Source: Candidatus Gastranaerophilales bacterium
Lineage (GTDB): Bacteria > Cyanobacteriota > Vampirovibrionia > Gastranaerophilales > Gastranaerophilaceae
Length of the DNA stretch: 64,000 nt
Direction: 5' to 3'
Assembly: GCA_944325155.1 (NCBI GenBank)
Contig: CALUYY010000009.1
Span: 1-64,000, forward strand
Of the stretch, positions 43,389-51,772 are shown piece after piece; the stretch's first letter is position 1, and every line of letters begins with the position of its first letter. The position numbers were made by a program, and so were the translations under genes. The notes under the pieces are model-generated. The model was not told where the DNA came from. It did not search any database and saw nothing but the letters and a program-made list of their open reading frames with translations.

Positions 43389-44043
43389 TTGAATTCTCCT
43401 TAAAAAGCGTTTCTATGATGTCTTGAAAAGTTTTATAGGGGATGTGGGGGATATTTTCTTTTTTGCAAAAAGTTTCAAGACTTTTTTTAGCAAACAATAA
43501 GCTTGATTTTTTTGCAATACATCTGTCGGACAATCCGTCGCCTATATAGGTGTAGTCGGCCGAATAATTGCTTGCCGCATGGCACTTGCAATTTCCCGAA
43601 CCTATAAGGCATTCTTTTTTTAAATTCGGATATTCGGTTTCAAAAGTTAAAAAGCCTTCGTTTTCTTTTATTATCAGTTTATTTGAATAAAATTTAATTT
43701 CTTCAAGATTATATTTTTCAAGCGCGCTTTTAATAAAAACATCAAACCCGTCGCTTAAGATTATAAGTTTTTTATTATATTTTTTTAAAATGTTATAAAA
43801 TTCAATAAACCCTTCATCGATTTCAATTGAAGATAAAAAATCGTCAAATTCCGATTTTTTTATTTTATCAATTAATTTGAATTGAATTTCAATGCATTCT
43901 TTTGTTGTAATTTTTCCTTCCATCCAGAGCTTTTCTGCTTTTTTCGTATCTCCTTTTGCAAAAGTTTCGATAAACTTGTGGATTACGTCAAATTTTGAAA
44001 TCGTTCCGTCAAAATCGGAGAAAAAATAATCCGTTAAATACAT
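43348..44043 (-). CDS. HAD-superfamily phosphatase, MtnX/SerB-like
   Basis: A 231-residue phosphatase of the HAD superfamily, closest in feel to the MtnX/PSP-like group. Motif I is FFSDFDGTIS (nucleophile D10, acid D12), motif II is LIILSDGFD, and motif IV is YIGDGLSDRC. GNCKCHAASNY resembles the cysteine-bearing cap of MtnX-like proteins. The substrate is not deducible. The ATG overlaps the stop of the ABC permease (TAATG). The 3' end overlaps the following gene by 41 bases. Confidence 0.82.
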   Translation of the reverse strand: MYLTDYFFSDFDGTISKFDVIHKFIETFAKGDTKKAEKLWMEGKITTKECIEIQFKLIDKIKKSEFDDFLSSIEIDEGFIEFYNILKKYNKKLIILSDGFDVFIKSALEKYNLEEIKFYSNKLIIKENEGFLTFETEYPNLKKECLIGSGNCKCHAASNYSADYTYIGDGLSDRCIAKKSSLLFAKKSLETFCKKENIPHIPYKTFQDIIETLFKENSNAKNDVGKKERNS

Positions 44044-45269
44044 TATTCATACCTCAGGGCTTCAATCGGGTTTAAAAGAGAAGCTTTATATGCGGGATAA
44101 AATCCGAATATAACGCCCACAAGCGCCGAGAAACCCAAAGAAAGAATTATTGAAAATGCGGAAATTTCGGTTGTTAAATCGGAAAATGCCGTAACGATTT
44201 TTGCCGTGATAACGCCCGCAACAACGCCAATCATTCCGCCTATTATTGCAAGCATAAGCGCTTCAATTAAAAATTGTTTTCTTATATCTGACGCTCTTGC
44301 TCCGATTGCCATTCTTATTCCTATCTCTCTTGTGCGCTCCGTTACCGATACAAGCATAATATTCATAATTCCTATGCCGCCGACAAGAAGAGAAACGGAA
44401 GCGATTGACCCTAAAAGAATTGAAAAGGTTTTTACGGTTGATTTTAATCTTTCCTGAAATTCGGCAGAATTTCTTATTTCAAAATCTTTTTCCTGATTGA
44501 CGCCTATATTATGTCTTATGGTTAAAATTTCATCAATATCTTCTTCCGTATATGTCATAACTTCGGGGTTTTGGGCTTTTACCACTATCATATTGACCGT
44601 GCCCGGGAAATATACGCCGAAAACCTTTTTTTGAGCGGTTGTAATCGGGATAAAAATTAAATCATCATTATCAAAGGGGCCGGTTGAGCCCTTTGTTTTT
44701 AATAATCCCGCTATTCTGAAAGGAACGCCGTCCACTCTTATTGTTTTTCCGACGGGGTTCATATCGCCGAAAAGTTCAGTTGCAACGGTTGAACCTATAA
44801 TTGCAACTTTTGCCGAATTTTGAATGTCTTCTTTGGTAAAGTTTCTGCCCGTTAAAATTTCATAGCTTTTAATTGAAAGATAAGAAGCGGTTGTTCCGTA
44901 TACCGTTGTCTGCCAGTTCTGGTTTCCGTATACCACCTGTTTGCTTCCGTTTGAAACGGGAGCTACGGATTCTACGCCTCTTACGTATCTTCTTATTGCT
45001 CTTGCGTCTTTCAGGGTTAAACTCGGTCTTGTTCCCATTCCCACTCTTACGCCCGCCTGATTTGCCGCAGCGGAGCGGATGGTTAAAAGGTTAGAGCCCA
45101 TAGCTTCCATATCCTTCGTTACTTTTGTGCTTGCTCCCGTTCCTATTGCAAGCATAACAATAACGGCGCCGACACCTATAATAATACCGAGGCTCGTTAA
45201 GGATGAGCGCATTTTATTTGTCTTAAGCGATAAAATTGCCATTTTAAAAGTTGATTTAAAATCTATCAT
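44043..45269 (-). CDS. macB: MacB-type ABC transporter permease
   Basis: A 408-residue permease without a fused ATPase. There is an N-terminal membrane helix (about 20-42), a large periplasmic MacB domain (about 45-270) and three C-terminal helices with the FtsX core (ERTREIGIRMAIGARASDIRKQFLIEALML). It overlaps the ATPase gene by four bases. Together with 45266-48521 it makes a tripartite MacA-MacB-TolC-type exporter. Likely cargo are peptides, lipids or macrolide-like compounds; none is indicated. The symbol is used in the family sense. Confidence 0.9.
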   Translation of the reverse strand: MIDFKSTFKMAILSLKTNKMRSSLTSLGIIIGVGAVIVMLAIGTGASTKVTKDMEAMGSNLLTIRSAAANQAGVRVGMGTRPSLTLKDARAIRRYVRGVESVAPVSNGSKQVVYGNQNWQTTVYGTTASYLSIKSYEILTGRNFTKEDIQNSAKVAIIGSTVATELFGDMNPVGKTIRVDGVPFRIAGLLKTKGSTGPFDNDDLIFIPITTAQKKVFGVYFPGTVNMIVVKAQNPEVMTYTEEDIDEILTIRHNIGVNQEKDFEIRNSAEFQERLKSTVKTFSILLGSIASVSLLVGGIGIMNIMLVSVTERTREIGIRMAIGARASDIRKQFLIEALMLAIIGGMIGVVAGVITAKIVTAFSDLTTEISAFSIILSLGFSALVGVIFGFYPAYKASLLNPIEALRYE

Positions 45270-45955
45270 TTTTTATTTGCCTCATCCGATACAATTTTAC
45301 CGTCCCTGAATCTTACAGTTCGTTTGCAAAATTCGGCAATGTCATCTTCGTGAGTAACGATAACGATTGTCTTTTTATATTTTTCGTTTAATTCGACAAA
45401 AAAATTCATAACATCAACGCTTGTTTTGGTGTCAAGGTTACCGGTTGGCTCGTCTGCCAAAATAACCGGCGCATCGTTTACTATTGCTCTTGCAATTGCA
45501 ACTCTTTGCTGTTGTCCGCCCGACATTTGACTCGGGAAATGATGTATTCTTTTTTCAAGCCCGACAATTTTAAGCGCCTGAAGAGCTTTTTTTCTTCTTG
45601 TTATTTCGTCTATTCCTTTATAAATCATCGGAAGTTCAACGTTTTCAACCGCAGATGTTTTTGCAATCAAGTTAAATCCCTGAAAAACAAACCCCAGTTT
45701 TAAATTTCTTATTTCGGCAAGTTCATCCGAACTTAAACTCTTAACGTTAACACCGTCCAAATAATATTCGCCTTTTGTCGGTCTGTCCAGACATCCTATC
45801 ATATTCATAAAAGTTGATTTACCCGACCCCGACGGTCCCATAATTGCGACCATCTCGCCGTAATTTACCGTTAAGGATACGTCATTCAGCGCATTAAATT
45901 CCGTATCGCCCGTTTTATATGTTTTTATTAAATTTTCAACCTTTATTACTGACAT
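45266..45955 (-). CDS. MacB-type ABC transporter ATP-binding protein
   Basis: A 229-residue ATPase of the MacB/LolD family. Walker A is GPSGSGKST (40-48), the Q-loop is FVFQGFNL, the signature is MSGGQQQR (144-151), Walker B is VILADEPTGNLD (164-175) and the switch His is in VTHE. It starts 2 bases after the membrane fusion protein and overlaps the permease gene, so the subunits are made together. Confidence 0.95.
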   Translation of the reverse strand: MSVIKVENLIKTYKTGDTEFNALNDVSLTVNYGEMVAIMGPSGSGKSTFMNMIGCLDRPTKGEYYLDGVNVKSLSSDELAEIRNLKLGFVFQGFNLIAKTSAVENVELPMIYKGIDEITRRKKALQALKIVGLEKRIHHFPSQMSGGQQQRVAIARAIVNDAPVILADEPTGNLDTKTSVDVMNFFVELNEKYKKTIVIVTHEDDIAEFCKRTVRFRDGKIVSDEANKK

Positions 45956-45957
45956 TT

Positions 45958-47112
45958 TTATAAAAACCTCGGCGGCCTCATTCCTTTAGCTGTGGATGTT
46001 TCCATTCCTTTTCTTCCGATTATTACCATATCTCCTTCTTTTAATTCGTTTGATATAATCTCGGTTTTGGAATCGTCATATACACCTGTTTGAATGTCTA
46101 CTCTTGTCGGTTTATTGTTTTTTAATACCCAAATTCCCTGTGTATCATATTTAACATCTTTCCCCAACGGTGTAAATTTAAGCGCAGGGTTAATTGCGGT
46201 TAAGATATTTTCTTTTTTACCGACAACAATGGAAACGTTTGCCGTCATTCCGGGTTTTAATTTTAAGTCTTCGTTTTTAACCGATATTACAACGGTATAC
46301 GTTACAACGTTTGATGTGTTTGTTGAAGACAATCTTACCTGATCGACGTGTCCTTTGAAGGTTTCATTCGGGTACCCGTCAAGAGTGTAGTCGGCTTCCT
46401 GTCCCACGGAAACATTTCCTATGTCTGCTTCAGATACGTTTGCTTCTATTTGCATTTCGGTTAAGTCTTCCGCAACCGAGAATAATTCAGGCGTTTGGAA
46501 GCTTGATGCAACGGTTTCACCGACTTCAACGTTTTTTGAAATTATAACCCCGTCAACGGGAGAAATTATTTTTGTGTAGCCAAGGTTTGATTCTGCGGTT
46601 CTAAGGGATGCTTCACTTTGTTTTATCTGTGCTTTTTGGGCTTGAATGTTTGCAACATCCGCAAGATAAGTTGCTTCCAGCTGGTCAACTTCCGCTTTTG
46701 AGACATAGCCTTTTTTCAAGAGGTTTTTATATCTTTCATACATTAATTTATCGTAATTTGTTGTTGCTTCAAGCCTTCTTAACTGTGCTTTTGAATTTTC
46801 AATGCTTGCTCTTTGCTGGTCTACGCTTGCCTGAAATAATGAAGTATCGATTTCTGCCAGAAGCTGTCCTTTTGTAACGGGTGAATTAAAATCAACATAA
46901 ACGCCCGTTATTTTTCCGGATACCTGTGCACCGACCGTTGCCGTTTGAACGGGGTTTATCGTTCCCGAGGCTTCGATTATTTTTATTATTGTCGCTTTTT
47001 TTAAGGGAGCGGTAACATATTCATCTTTTGAGCCGATTAATTTTTTTGCCGTTAAAAACAATAATGCGGCTATTATAAGAGATATAATTATTAATATTAT
47101 TTTTTTCTTCAT
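45958..47112 (-). CDS. macA: MacA-type membrane fusion protein
   Basis: A 384-residue HlyD-family periplasmic adaptor. It has an N-terminal anchor (about 4-23), a lipoyl-type halves region (GTINPVQTATVGAQVSGKITGVYVDF), a coiled-coil hairpin (about 95-175) and a beta-barrel with VKNEDLKLKPGMTANVSIVV. It links the permease to the outer-membrane channel. The ATG overlaps the stop of the TolC-like gene by four bases. Confidence 0.93.
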   Translation of the reverse strand: MKKKIILIIISLIIAALLFLTAKKLIGSKDEYVTAPLKKATIIKIIEASGTINPVQTATVGAQVSGKITGVYVDFNSPVTKGQLLAEIDTSLFQASVDQQRASIENSKAQLRRLEATTNYDKLMYERYKNLLKKGYVSKAEVDQLEATYLADVANIQAQKAQIKQSEASLRTAESNLGYTKIISPVDGVIISKNVEVGETVASSFQTPELFSVAEDLTEMQIEANVSEADIGNVSVGQEADYTLDGYPNETFKGHVDQVRLSSTNTSNVVTYTVVISVKNEDLKLKPGMTANVSIVVGKKENILTAINPALKFTPLGKDVKYDTQGIWVLKNNKPTRVDIQTGVYDDSKTEIISNELKEGDMVIIGRKGMETSTAKGMRPPRFL

Positions 47113-48521
47113 TTGACCCCCATTACAAATTCAAGGTTTGCGCGTGCAAGGTTATATTGATAAACCGTATTTATATATTCCTGCTGTGCATTAAGATATG
47201 CGCTTCTTGCGTCTTGTAGTTCTATATAATTTCCGATACCTTCAAGATATCTCCCGTTTGCAAGTTCAAAATTTTCTTTTGCCTGATTAATTCTGTTAAA
47301 AACAAGAGGAATCTGGTTTTCCAAAATTTTTGTTTCACATAATGCCTGCTGAATATCATAATATATATTTTGATAAATTAATCTTATATCTTCGTTTGCA
47401 CTGTCTAATTGCGCATTTGCGGCATCTATTTGATATTTAATGCTTAAGGGGTTTATCATCGGAAATGACAAATCGGCGCCGTATGAGAAAGAATTTGTGT
47501 TTGTGCCGTCATTTCTTCTGTATGTATAGCCGCCGTTTGCGCTTATTTCGGGGTACCATTGTCTTTTTGTATATTTAAGCATTTCCTGCATTGCACCTTT
47601 TGTTGCGATGTATGTTTTTAAGTCGGGGCGGTTTTCTTTTGCAATGTCTAAAACTTCATCGAAAGTTTTATCAAATATATTTAATTTATGGTCTTTTACG
47701 ATTTCATTTTCTCTTATTATTCCTTCAAGAGTAATTTCTTTTTCTTCGTTTTCCTGAAGTTTTTCATGGTTATGTGCCGTTGTATGGCTGTGGATATGCG
47801 TAACGGGGGTCATTTCATCGGTATTAAATTGTTCAATCGGAACAATCGAATAATCGGGGTTATTTGTTATATATAACGATTGGTTTAATTGAACCATGGC
47901 ATCACAGTATCTGTCTTGTGCACTTAACATATCTATTTTTGCATTTGAGAGATTAACATCCGCATTTACAAAATCTATTCTTGATCTTATTCCTTCGTCA
48001 TAATAAGACTTTATCATATCGTATTGTCTTTCGTTTATTTCAACGTTTTGAACCTGAATATCTTTGTTTGCTTTTGCGGCAAGAACGTTAAAATAAGCTT
48101 CTTTAACGGCAAGAATTGTTTCTAAAGTTACCTGTTCCAATTCGTATTCGCTTGCAAGAGTGTTAAATTTTTGAATGCCTATATTTGCGTTTGTTTTTCC
48201 GAAATCGTATATAAGCTGGCTTATCATTGCATCCGCCATAAAGTAGTTGTTGTCCGAATTTCTGTGCCCTATTCTTGAATGCGAGCCGCTAAAACCCGTG
48301 CCCGCCGAAATTGAAGGCACCCAGGCGGATTTGGATTGCCCGAGATTTGCTTTTGAATATCTTATGTTTGCTTTTGCTTTGCTTATGTAAGGAGAATTTC
48401 TGAGCGCAATTTCAATGCACTTATCCAAATTTAAAACATCTCCTTCGTTTATTTCCTGAATTGCAAATGAAGGAAGTATTGTTGCGGCAATTAAAGCAAT
48501 TGTTGTTAAAAATCTATGCAT
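47109..48521 (-). CDS. TolC-family outer-membrane efflux protein with His-rich loop
   Basis: A 470-residue outer-membrane factor. The signal peptide is residues 1-20 (ends PSFA). Two OEP repeats with long helical parts (about 25-220 and 275-470) form the channel in the trimer. A His-rich loop between them (H242, H244, H246, H250, H252, then an acidic stretch) is not usual for TolC and suggests metal binding. The start at 48521 puts a clean signal peptide first; codons back to 48704 are in frame but would overlap the divergent gene at 48634. First gene of the exporter operon. Confidence 0.92.
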   Translation of the reverse strand: MHRFLTTIALIAATILPSFAIQEINEGDVLNLDKCIEIALRNSPYISKAKANIRYSKANLGQSKSAWVPSISAGTGFSGSHSRIGHRNSDNNYFMADAMISQLIYDFGKTNANIGIQKFNTLASEYELEQVTLETILAVKEAYFNVLAAKANKDIQVQNVEINERQYDMIKSYYDEGIRSRIDFVNADVNLSNAKIDMLSAQDRYCDAMVQLNQSLYITNNPDYSIVPIEQFNTDEMTPVTHIHSHTTAHNHEKLQENEEKEITLEGIIRENEIVKDHKLNIFDKTFDEVLDIAKENRPDLKTYIATKGAMQEMLKYTKRQWYPEISANGGYTYRRNDGTNTNSFSYGADLSFPMINPLSIKYQIDAANAQLDSANEDIRLIYQNIYYDIQQALCETKILENQIPLVFNRINQAKENFELANGRYLEGIGNYIELQDARSAYLNAQQEYINTVYQYNLARANLEFVMGVK

Positions 48522-48531
48522 GGCAACAAAT

Positions 48532-48540
48532 ATTTTAGCA
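48532..48540 (-). promoter_or_regulatory. Extended -10 of the exporter operon
   Basis: On the minus strand TGC TAAAAT ends 10 bases before the ATG at 48521, predicting a leader of only a few bases. There is no Shine-Dalgarno sequence. Confidence 0.5.
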
Positions 48541-48598
48541 TTTTTGTTAAGGTAAATGTAATTTAAAAATATAAAATACAACGTTTGTAGCAGGAATT

Positions 48599-48626
48599 TT
48601 GACAATCTGTTTGTTTGTTTTACGAT
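48599..48626 (+). promoter_or_regulatory. Promoter of the NrtR-like gene (leaderless)
   Basis: TTGACA (consensus), 16 bases, TACGAT, then seven bases to the ATG at 48634. No Shine-Dalgarno sequence. Predicted start of transcription is at the start codon. Confidence 0.68.
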
Positions 48627-48633
48627 AAATAAT

Positions 48634-49329
48634 ATGGGCGCAAACAGAACTTTTACGGAAACAAAAACACATGAAATCACGGTCGACGTCGTGATTTTAA
48701 CCATTATTAAAAATAAACTTAAAGTGCTTTTGTTAAAAAGAATTAATGAACCCTTCAGAGGCCGCTGGTCAATCCCGGGCGGGTTTATCAGATTGTCTGA
48801 AAACCTTGATGACGCCGCACTCCGTGTTTTAAAGGAAAAAACAAACGTTCAAAATATTTATCTTGAACAATTGTATACATTCGGCGATCCTTTAAGATAC
48901 CCTAATACAAGGGTTATAACCTGTGCTTATTTTGCTTTGTTAAGGGCTGAAGATTTGGATGTTAAAATAACCGATGAATCGCAGGCGTCCGAAATCGGAT
49001 GGTACAGCGTTGAAAAATTGCCGCCTCTTGCGTTTGACCATAAAGAAATTATTGAATATTCCCTTAAAAGAACAAGAGAAAGACTTGAATTGTGCCCGAT
49101 AGCATTTCAATTGCTGCCCAAAAAATTTACTTTAACCGAGCTTCAAAAATCTTATGAATTGATTTTGAAAAAAGATTTGGATAAAAGAAATTTCAGAAAG
49201 AAGATGCTTGCTTCAAACATATTAATTGAGCTGAACGAATTTTCAAAAGCGGGTTCAAAACGCCCCGCCGCGCTTTATTCTTTTGATTCTATTACGCTTG
49301 ATTCCAAAAGAGGACATTTTTTCAGTTAA
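48634..49329 (+). CDS. NrtR-like regulator (degenerate Nudix domain + winged helix)
   Basis: A 231-residue protein with an N-terminal Nudix-fold domain and a C-terminal winged helix (about 155-225), the architecture of NrtR, which senses ADP-ribose and represses NAD genes. The Nudix box reads GGFIRLSENLDDAALRVLKEK; the catalytic REUXEE core is RVLKEK, lacking key glutamates, so it probably binds but does not hydrolyse its ligand. LEQLYTFGDPLRYPNTRVITCAYFAL fits the family. It is divergent from the exporter operon, so it could regulate it, although NrtR usually controls NAD genes; none is nearby. Confidence 0.85.
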   Translation: MGANRTFTETKTHEITVDVVILTIIKNKLKVLLLKRINEPFRGRWSIPGGFIRLSENLDDAALRVLKEKTNVQNIYLEQLYTFGDPLRYPNTRVITCAYFALLRAEDLDVKITDESQASEIGWYSVEKLPPLAFDHKEIIEYSLKRTRERLELCPIAFQLLPKKFTLTELQKSYELILKKDLDKRNFRKKMLASNILIELNEFSKAGSKRPAALYSFDSITLDSKRGHFFS

Positions 49330-49333
49330 AAAA

Positions 49334-49651
49334 TTATTCTCCCCAGACGGTTACCGTTAGTCTTCTCCAAAAAATAAATACGGATTTTTCATTTACGTCT
49401 ATGTGGGTTATTTTTGTAATACCCGCTTCTTTTGCCGCTTTATTTATACTTGCATCGCCCGTTTCAAACAGAAAAAGAATGTTCGTTGTTTTTGATGTTC
49501 CTTTTTTAAGTGTTGAAAAATCGGTTATTTCGTTTCCGGTTGCCGTTACGGGGTATGTCGCATTTGTATAAAAAAGACCTATTGCACGGGCGGGAATCTG
49601 TATTAAAGAAAATATTATAAGTATTGACAGTAAAGTGAATGTTTTTTTCAT
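49334..49651 (-). CDS. TRL-like family secreted protein
   Basis: A 105-residue secreted protein. The signal peptide is about 1-23 (ends PARA). The mature part matches the TRL domain: GLFYTNATYPV, KGTSKTTNILFLFETGDASINKAAKEAGITKITHIDV. TRL proteins were named from a tRNA-linked locus; function unknown. It lies 1 base after a longer paralogue and converges with the NrtR-like gene. GGAG precedes the ATG. Confidence 0.8.
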   Translation of the reverse strand: MKKTFTLLSILIIFSLIQIPARAIGLFYTNATYPVTATGNEITDFSTLKKGTSKTTNILFLFETGDASINKAAKEAGITKITHIDVNEKSVFIFWRRLTVTVWGE

Positions 49652-49652
49652 T

Positions 49653-50150
49653 TTATTCTCCGTAAACTATTGTTAAATGTCTTGTAACTCTCACCGGGAT
49701 AAAAAACGGAACATATACTTTTGTTGTTCTTTTGTCTATGTAATGTATTTTTGTTATATTGCCGTTTTTTGCCGCTTTGTATATGCTGCCGTCCCCCGTT
49801 TCTATGAGTCCCAGAAAATTATCCGTGTATGAAACTCCTTTTTTCAGTTTTTTTGTTTTTTTATGATAAGTTTGTTTTATTTGATTATCGGGGTTGTCCG
49901 TGTCAAAGAAACCGGTCTTATAGTCAGGATTTATTAATTTATCCGAATTTTCCGTCTTTATTTTATCCGATATATTTTCAATTTTTTTATTTTCCGTTTT
50001 TGTTGCATCAAGGGGAAAGGAAACTCTTGTATAAAAAATTCCGCCGTCTGAATATTTATATCCGCCAAGCGCATAAGCGGGCGTATGTAAAAGAAGGATA
50101 ATAAAAAACAGTGATAATATTTTTATAAAATTGTACATATTTAATGCCAT
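49653..50150 (-). CDS. TRL-like family secreted protein, longer paralogue
   Basis: A 165-residue paralogue of the preceding gene. The signal peptide is about 1-27 (ends PAYA). The TRL core is split: GIFYTRVSFPLDATK at one end and KKGVSYTDNFLGLIETGDGSIYKAAKNGNITKIHYID at the other, separated by an insertion of about 48 residues rich in Asp, Asn and Lys. The paralogues are directly adjacent, evidence of tandem duplication. The first ATG (50150) has no ribosome binding site; a second ATG four codons later is possible. Confidence 0.75.
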   Translation of the reverse strand: MALNMYNFIKILSLFFIILLLHTPAYALGGYKYSDGGIFYTRVSFPLDATKTENKKIENISDKIKTENSDKLINPDYKTGFFDTDNPDNQIKQTYHKKTKKLKKGVSYTDNFLGLIETGDGSIYKAAKNGNITKIHYIDKRTTKVYVPFFIPVRVTRHLTIVYGE

Positions 50151-50203
50151 ATTAATTTCATTTTATAAATTATGAGCCGAAAGGCAAAAATGTAACAAAA
50201 AAA

Positions 50204-50884
50204 CTAATTTAACAAATCGGGGCGTCTCAGTTTTGTTCTTATAAGCCTTTGTTCTTTTTTAAACCGTTCTATTTTTTCATGGTCCCCGCTTAATAAAACT
50301 TCAGGCACTTTCATCCCTCTGTATTCTCTGGGTTTTGTATATTGAGGATGTTCAAGCATTCCCATAAGAGCGTCGGAGAAGCTGTCGTTCAGTGATGATT
50401 CTTTTTTGTTTAATACTCCTTCTATTTGTCTTGAAACGCTGTCTATTATGCATAATGCGCCAAGCTCTCCCCCCGTTAAGATAAAATCGCCCAGAGAAAT
50501 TTCTCTTGGTTTTAACCCCAGCCTTATTCTTTCGTCAAACCCTTCATATCGCCCGCAAAGTAAAATTAACTGCTTTTTTTGGGATAATTCAACGCTTATT
50601 TTCTGGTTAAATTTTTCGCCCTGCGGGGTCAGCATTATAAATTCAAAATCGTCCGTTTTTTCAATTGCTTCATAAGCTTCAAAAACGGGCGGAGCCATTA
50701 AAACCATTCCCGATGTTCCGCCGTAGGGCGTGTCGTCTACTTTATTGTGCTTATCGTGGGTATAGTTTCTGAAATTAATCGTATTAACTTCAATTATTCC
50801 TTTTTCTATTGCACGTTTCATAATGGAATAAGAACAATAATTTTTTATAATGTCTTCAAATAATGTTAAAACATCAAATCTCAT
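50204..50884 (-). CDS. trmD: tRNA (guanine-N1)-methyltransferase
   Basis: A 226-residue SPOUT enzyme that methylates G37 of tRNAs to prevent frameshifting. Motifs: MRFDVLTLFEDII, DDTPYGGTSGMVL and the knotted cofactor site with LLCGRYEGFDERI and EISLGDFILTGGELGA. The C-terminal domain includes GMLEHPQYTKPREYRG. It overlaps rimM by four bases (ATGA), the standard rimM-trmD order. Confidence 0.97.
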   Translation of the reverse strand: MRFDVLTLFEDIIKNYCSYSIMKRAIEKGIIEVNTINFRNYTHDKHNKVDDTPYGGTSGMVLMAPPVFEAYEAIEKTDDFEFIMLTPQGEKFNQKISVELSQKKQLILLCGRYEGFDERIRLGLKPREISLGDFILTGGELGALCIIDSVSRQIEGVLNKKESSLNDSFSDALMGMLEHPQYTKPREYRGMKVPEVLLSGDHEKIERFKKEQRLIRTKLRRPDLLN

Positions 50885-51393
50885 AAAAGACCTTCAATCG
50901 GTTTGATTATTATTTTTCCGGTTTTTATATCAACAACGGGTACAATTTCTTTAACAAAAGGAACCATTATAATTTCTTTTTTATCGTCTTCGGGCTTTAT
51001 ACACAGAATATCGTTTGCCAAAGTTTCTTTAATTTCGACAACTTCGCCGATATAATCTTCATTATTGTCAAAAACTTTCATACCGATTAAATCTTCAATT
51101 AAAAATTCGTTTTTATCAAGCCGTTTTTCGATTTCTTCTTTTAAAAGGTATATGTTTTTGCCTTTAAATTCAAGAAGTTCGTTTATGGAATTTATTTCTT
51201 TAAATTTTATTATTGCAAAATTTTTATGAAACCTTATTGATGAAACTTCAAGCTTTATTTTTTCGTTTTGTTTATTTATATAGCAAAATTTAAGCGAAGA
51301 TATGACGCTTTTGTTTGAATAGCCCACTTTTGCCTCGCCTTTAATGCCGTGAAAGTTTATAATTTTTCCTATTGATAAAAAATCACTCTGCAT
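50881..51393 (-). CDS. rimM: Ribosome maturation factor RimM
   Basis: A 170-residue 16S rRNA processing factor binding S19. An N-terminal RimM beta-barrel (IGKIINFHGIKGEAKVGYS) and a C-terminal PRC-barrel (FLIEDLIGMKVFDNNEDYIGEVVEI, ILCIK, IIMVPFVKEIVPVVD) are visible. It starts 8 bases past the small cysteine-rich gene and overlaps trmD at its end. Confidence 0.95.
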   Translation of the reverse strand: MQSDFLSIGKIINFHGIKGEAKVGYSNKSVISSLKFCYINKQNEKIKLEVSSIRFHKNFAIIKFKEINSINELLEFKGKNIYLLKEEIEKRLDKNEFLIEDLIGMKVFDNNEDYIGEVVEIKETLANDILCIKPEDDKKEIIMVPFVKEIVPVVDIKTGKIIIKPIEGLL

Positions 51394-51401
51394 AAGAAAA
51401 A

Positions 51402-51569
51402 TTATACATCAAAATTATTTATATCTTCTTTTAGAGTTTTTTCTTCAATGTAACCGTTATATATAAGCCAGTATATGCAGTCTGTCTGATTGCAGCCGTT
51501 ACAGTTAAAATCGGCGGAGTGGTATTTATTTTCTTTTTCTTTTTTTGTCGGTTTGCAATTATTATCCAT
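51402..51569 (-). CDS. Small cysteine-containing protein upstream of rimM
   Basis: A 55-residue frame on the minus strand, from ATG at 51569. It has four Cys, three grouped as NCNGCNQTDCIYW (C23, C26, C31), with a basic N-terminus and a charged C-terminus. The frame has Lys/Glu/Asn use like its neighbours and lies 8 bases before rimM, suggesting an operon. No Shine-Dalgarno sequence is present and no family is recognised. It could be a metal-binding peptide, or chance. Confidence 0.5.
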   Translation of the reverse strand: MDNNCKPTKKEKENKYHSADFNCNGCNQTDCIYWLIYNGYIEEKTLKEDINNFDV

Positions 51570-51656
51570 AGTTTTTAAAAAAAGGCAGAGTTAAAACAAT
51601 ATCCGTGAAATTCACGGGCGCAGGGCCCGTTTAAAATAAAGTAAGAATTCCTTTCT

Positions 51657-51772
51657 TAACTAATGCTTGATATACCGTCTTAACCCTGCTAATATGAAAA
51701 CAGTGCGTAAGTACTTTCTTATAGTATACGTTAGTTGAAATATAGTCAACATGTTAGTTAAAAAAAAACTAA
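51657..51772. promoter_or_regulatory. Cluster of TTAGTT boxes upstream of the AbrB-like gene
   Basis: TTAGTT occurs at 51731-51736 and 51754-51759 (23 bases apart, within CGTTAGTTGA / TGTTAGTTAA), and inverted AACTAA near 51659-51664 and at 51767-51772. The last two form TTAGTT-N7-AACTAA. A hairpin CCGTGAA/TTCACGG also lies at 51603-51617. They are candidate operator sites for the AbrB/MazE-like protein encoded just downstream. Confidence 0.4.

Noticed and set aside
42283-44043. Complete toxin-antitoxin or defence system reading of the hydrolase/HAD cluster
   Set aside because: No nuclease, antitoxin or defence-type domain is visible; genes follow an exporter with tight overlaps, which suits a metabolic or export role.
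48522-48704. 61-residue N-terminal extension of the TolC-like protein
   Set aside because: It would put a signal peptide in mid-chain and overlap the start of the divergent NrtR-like gene.
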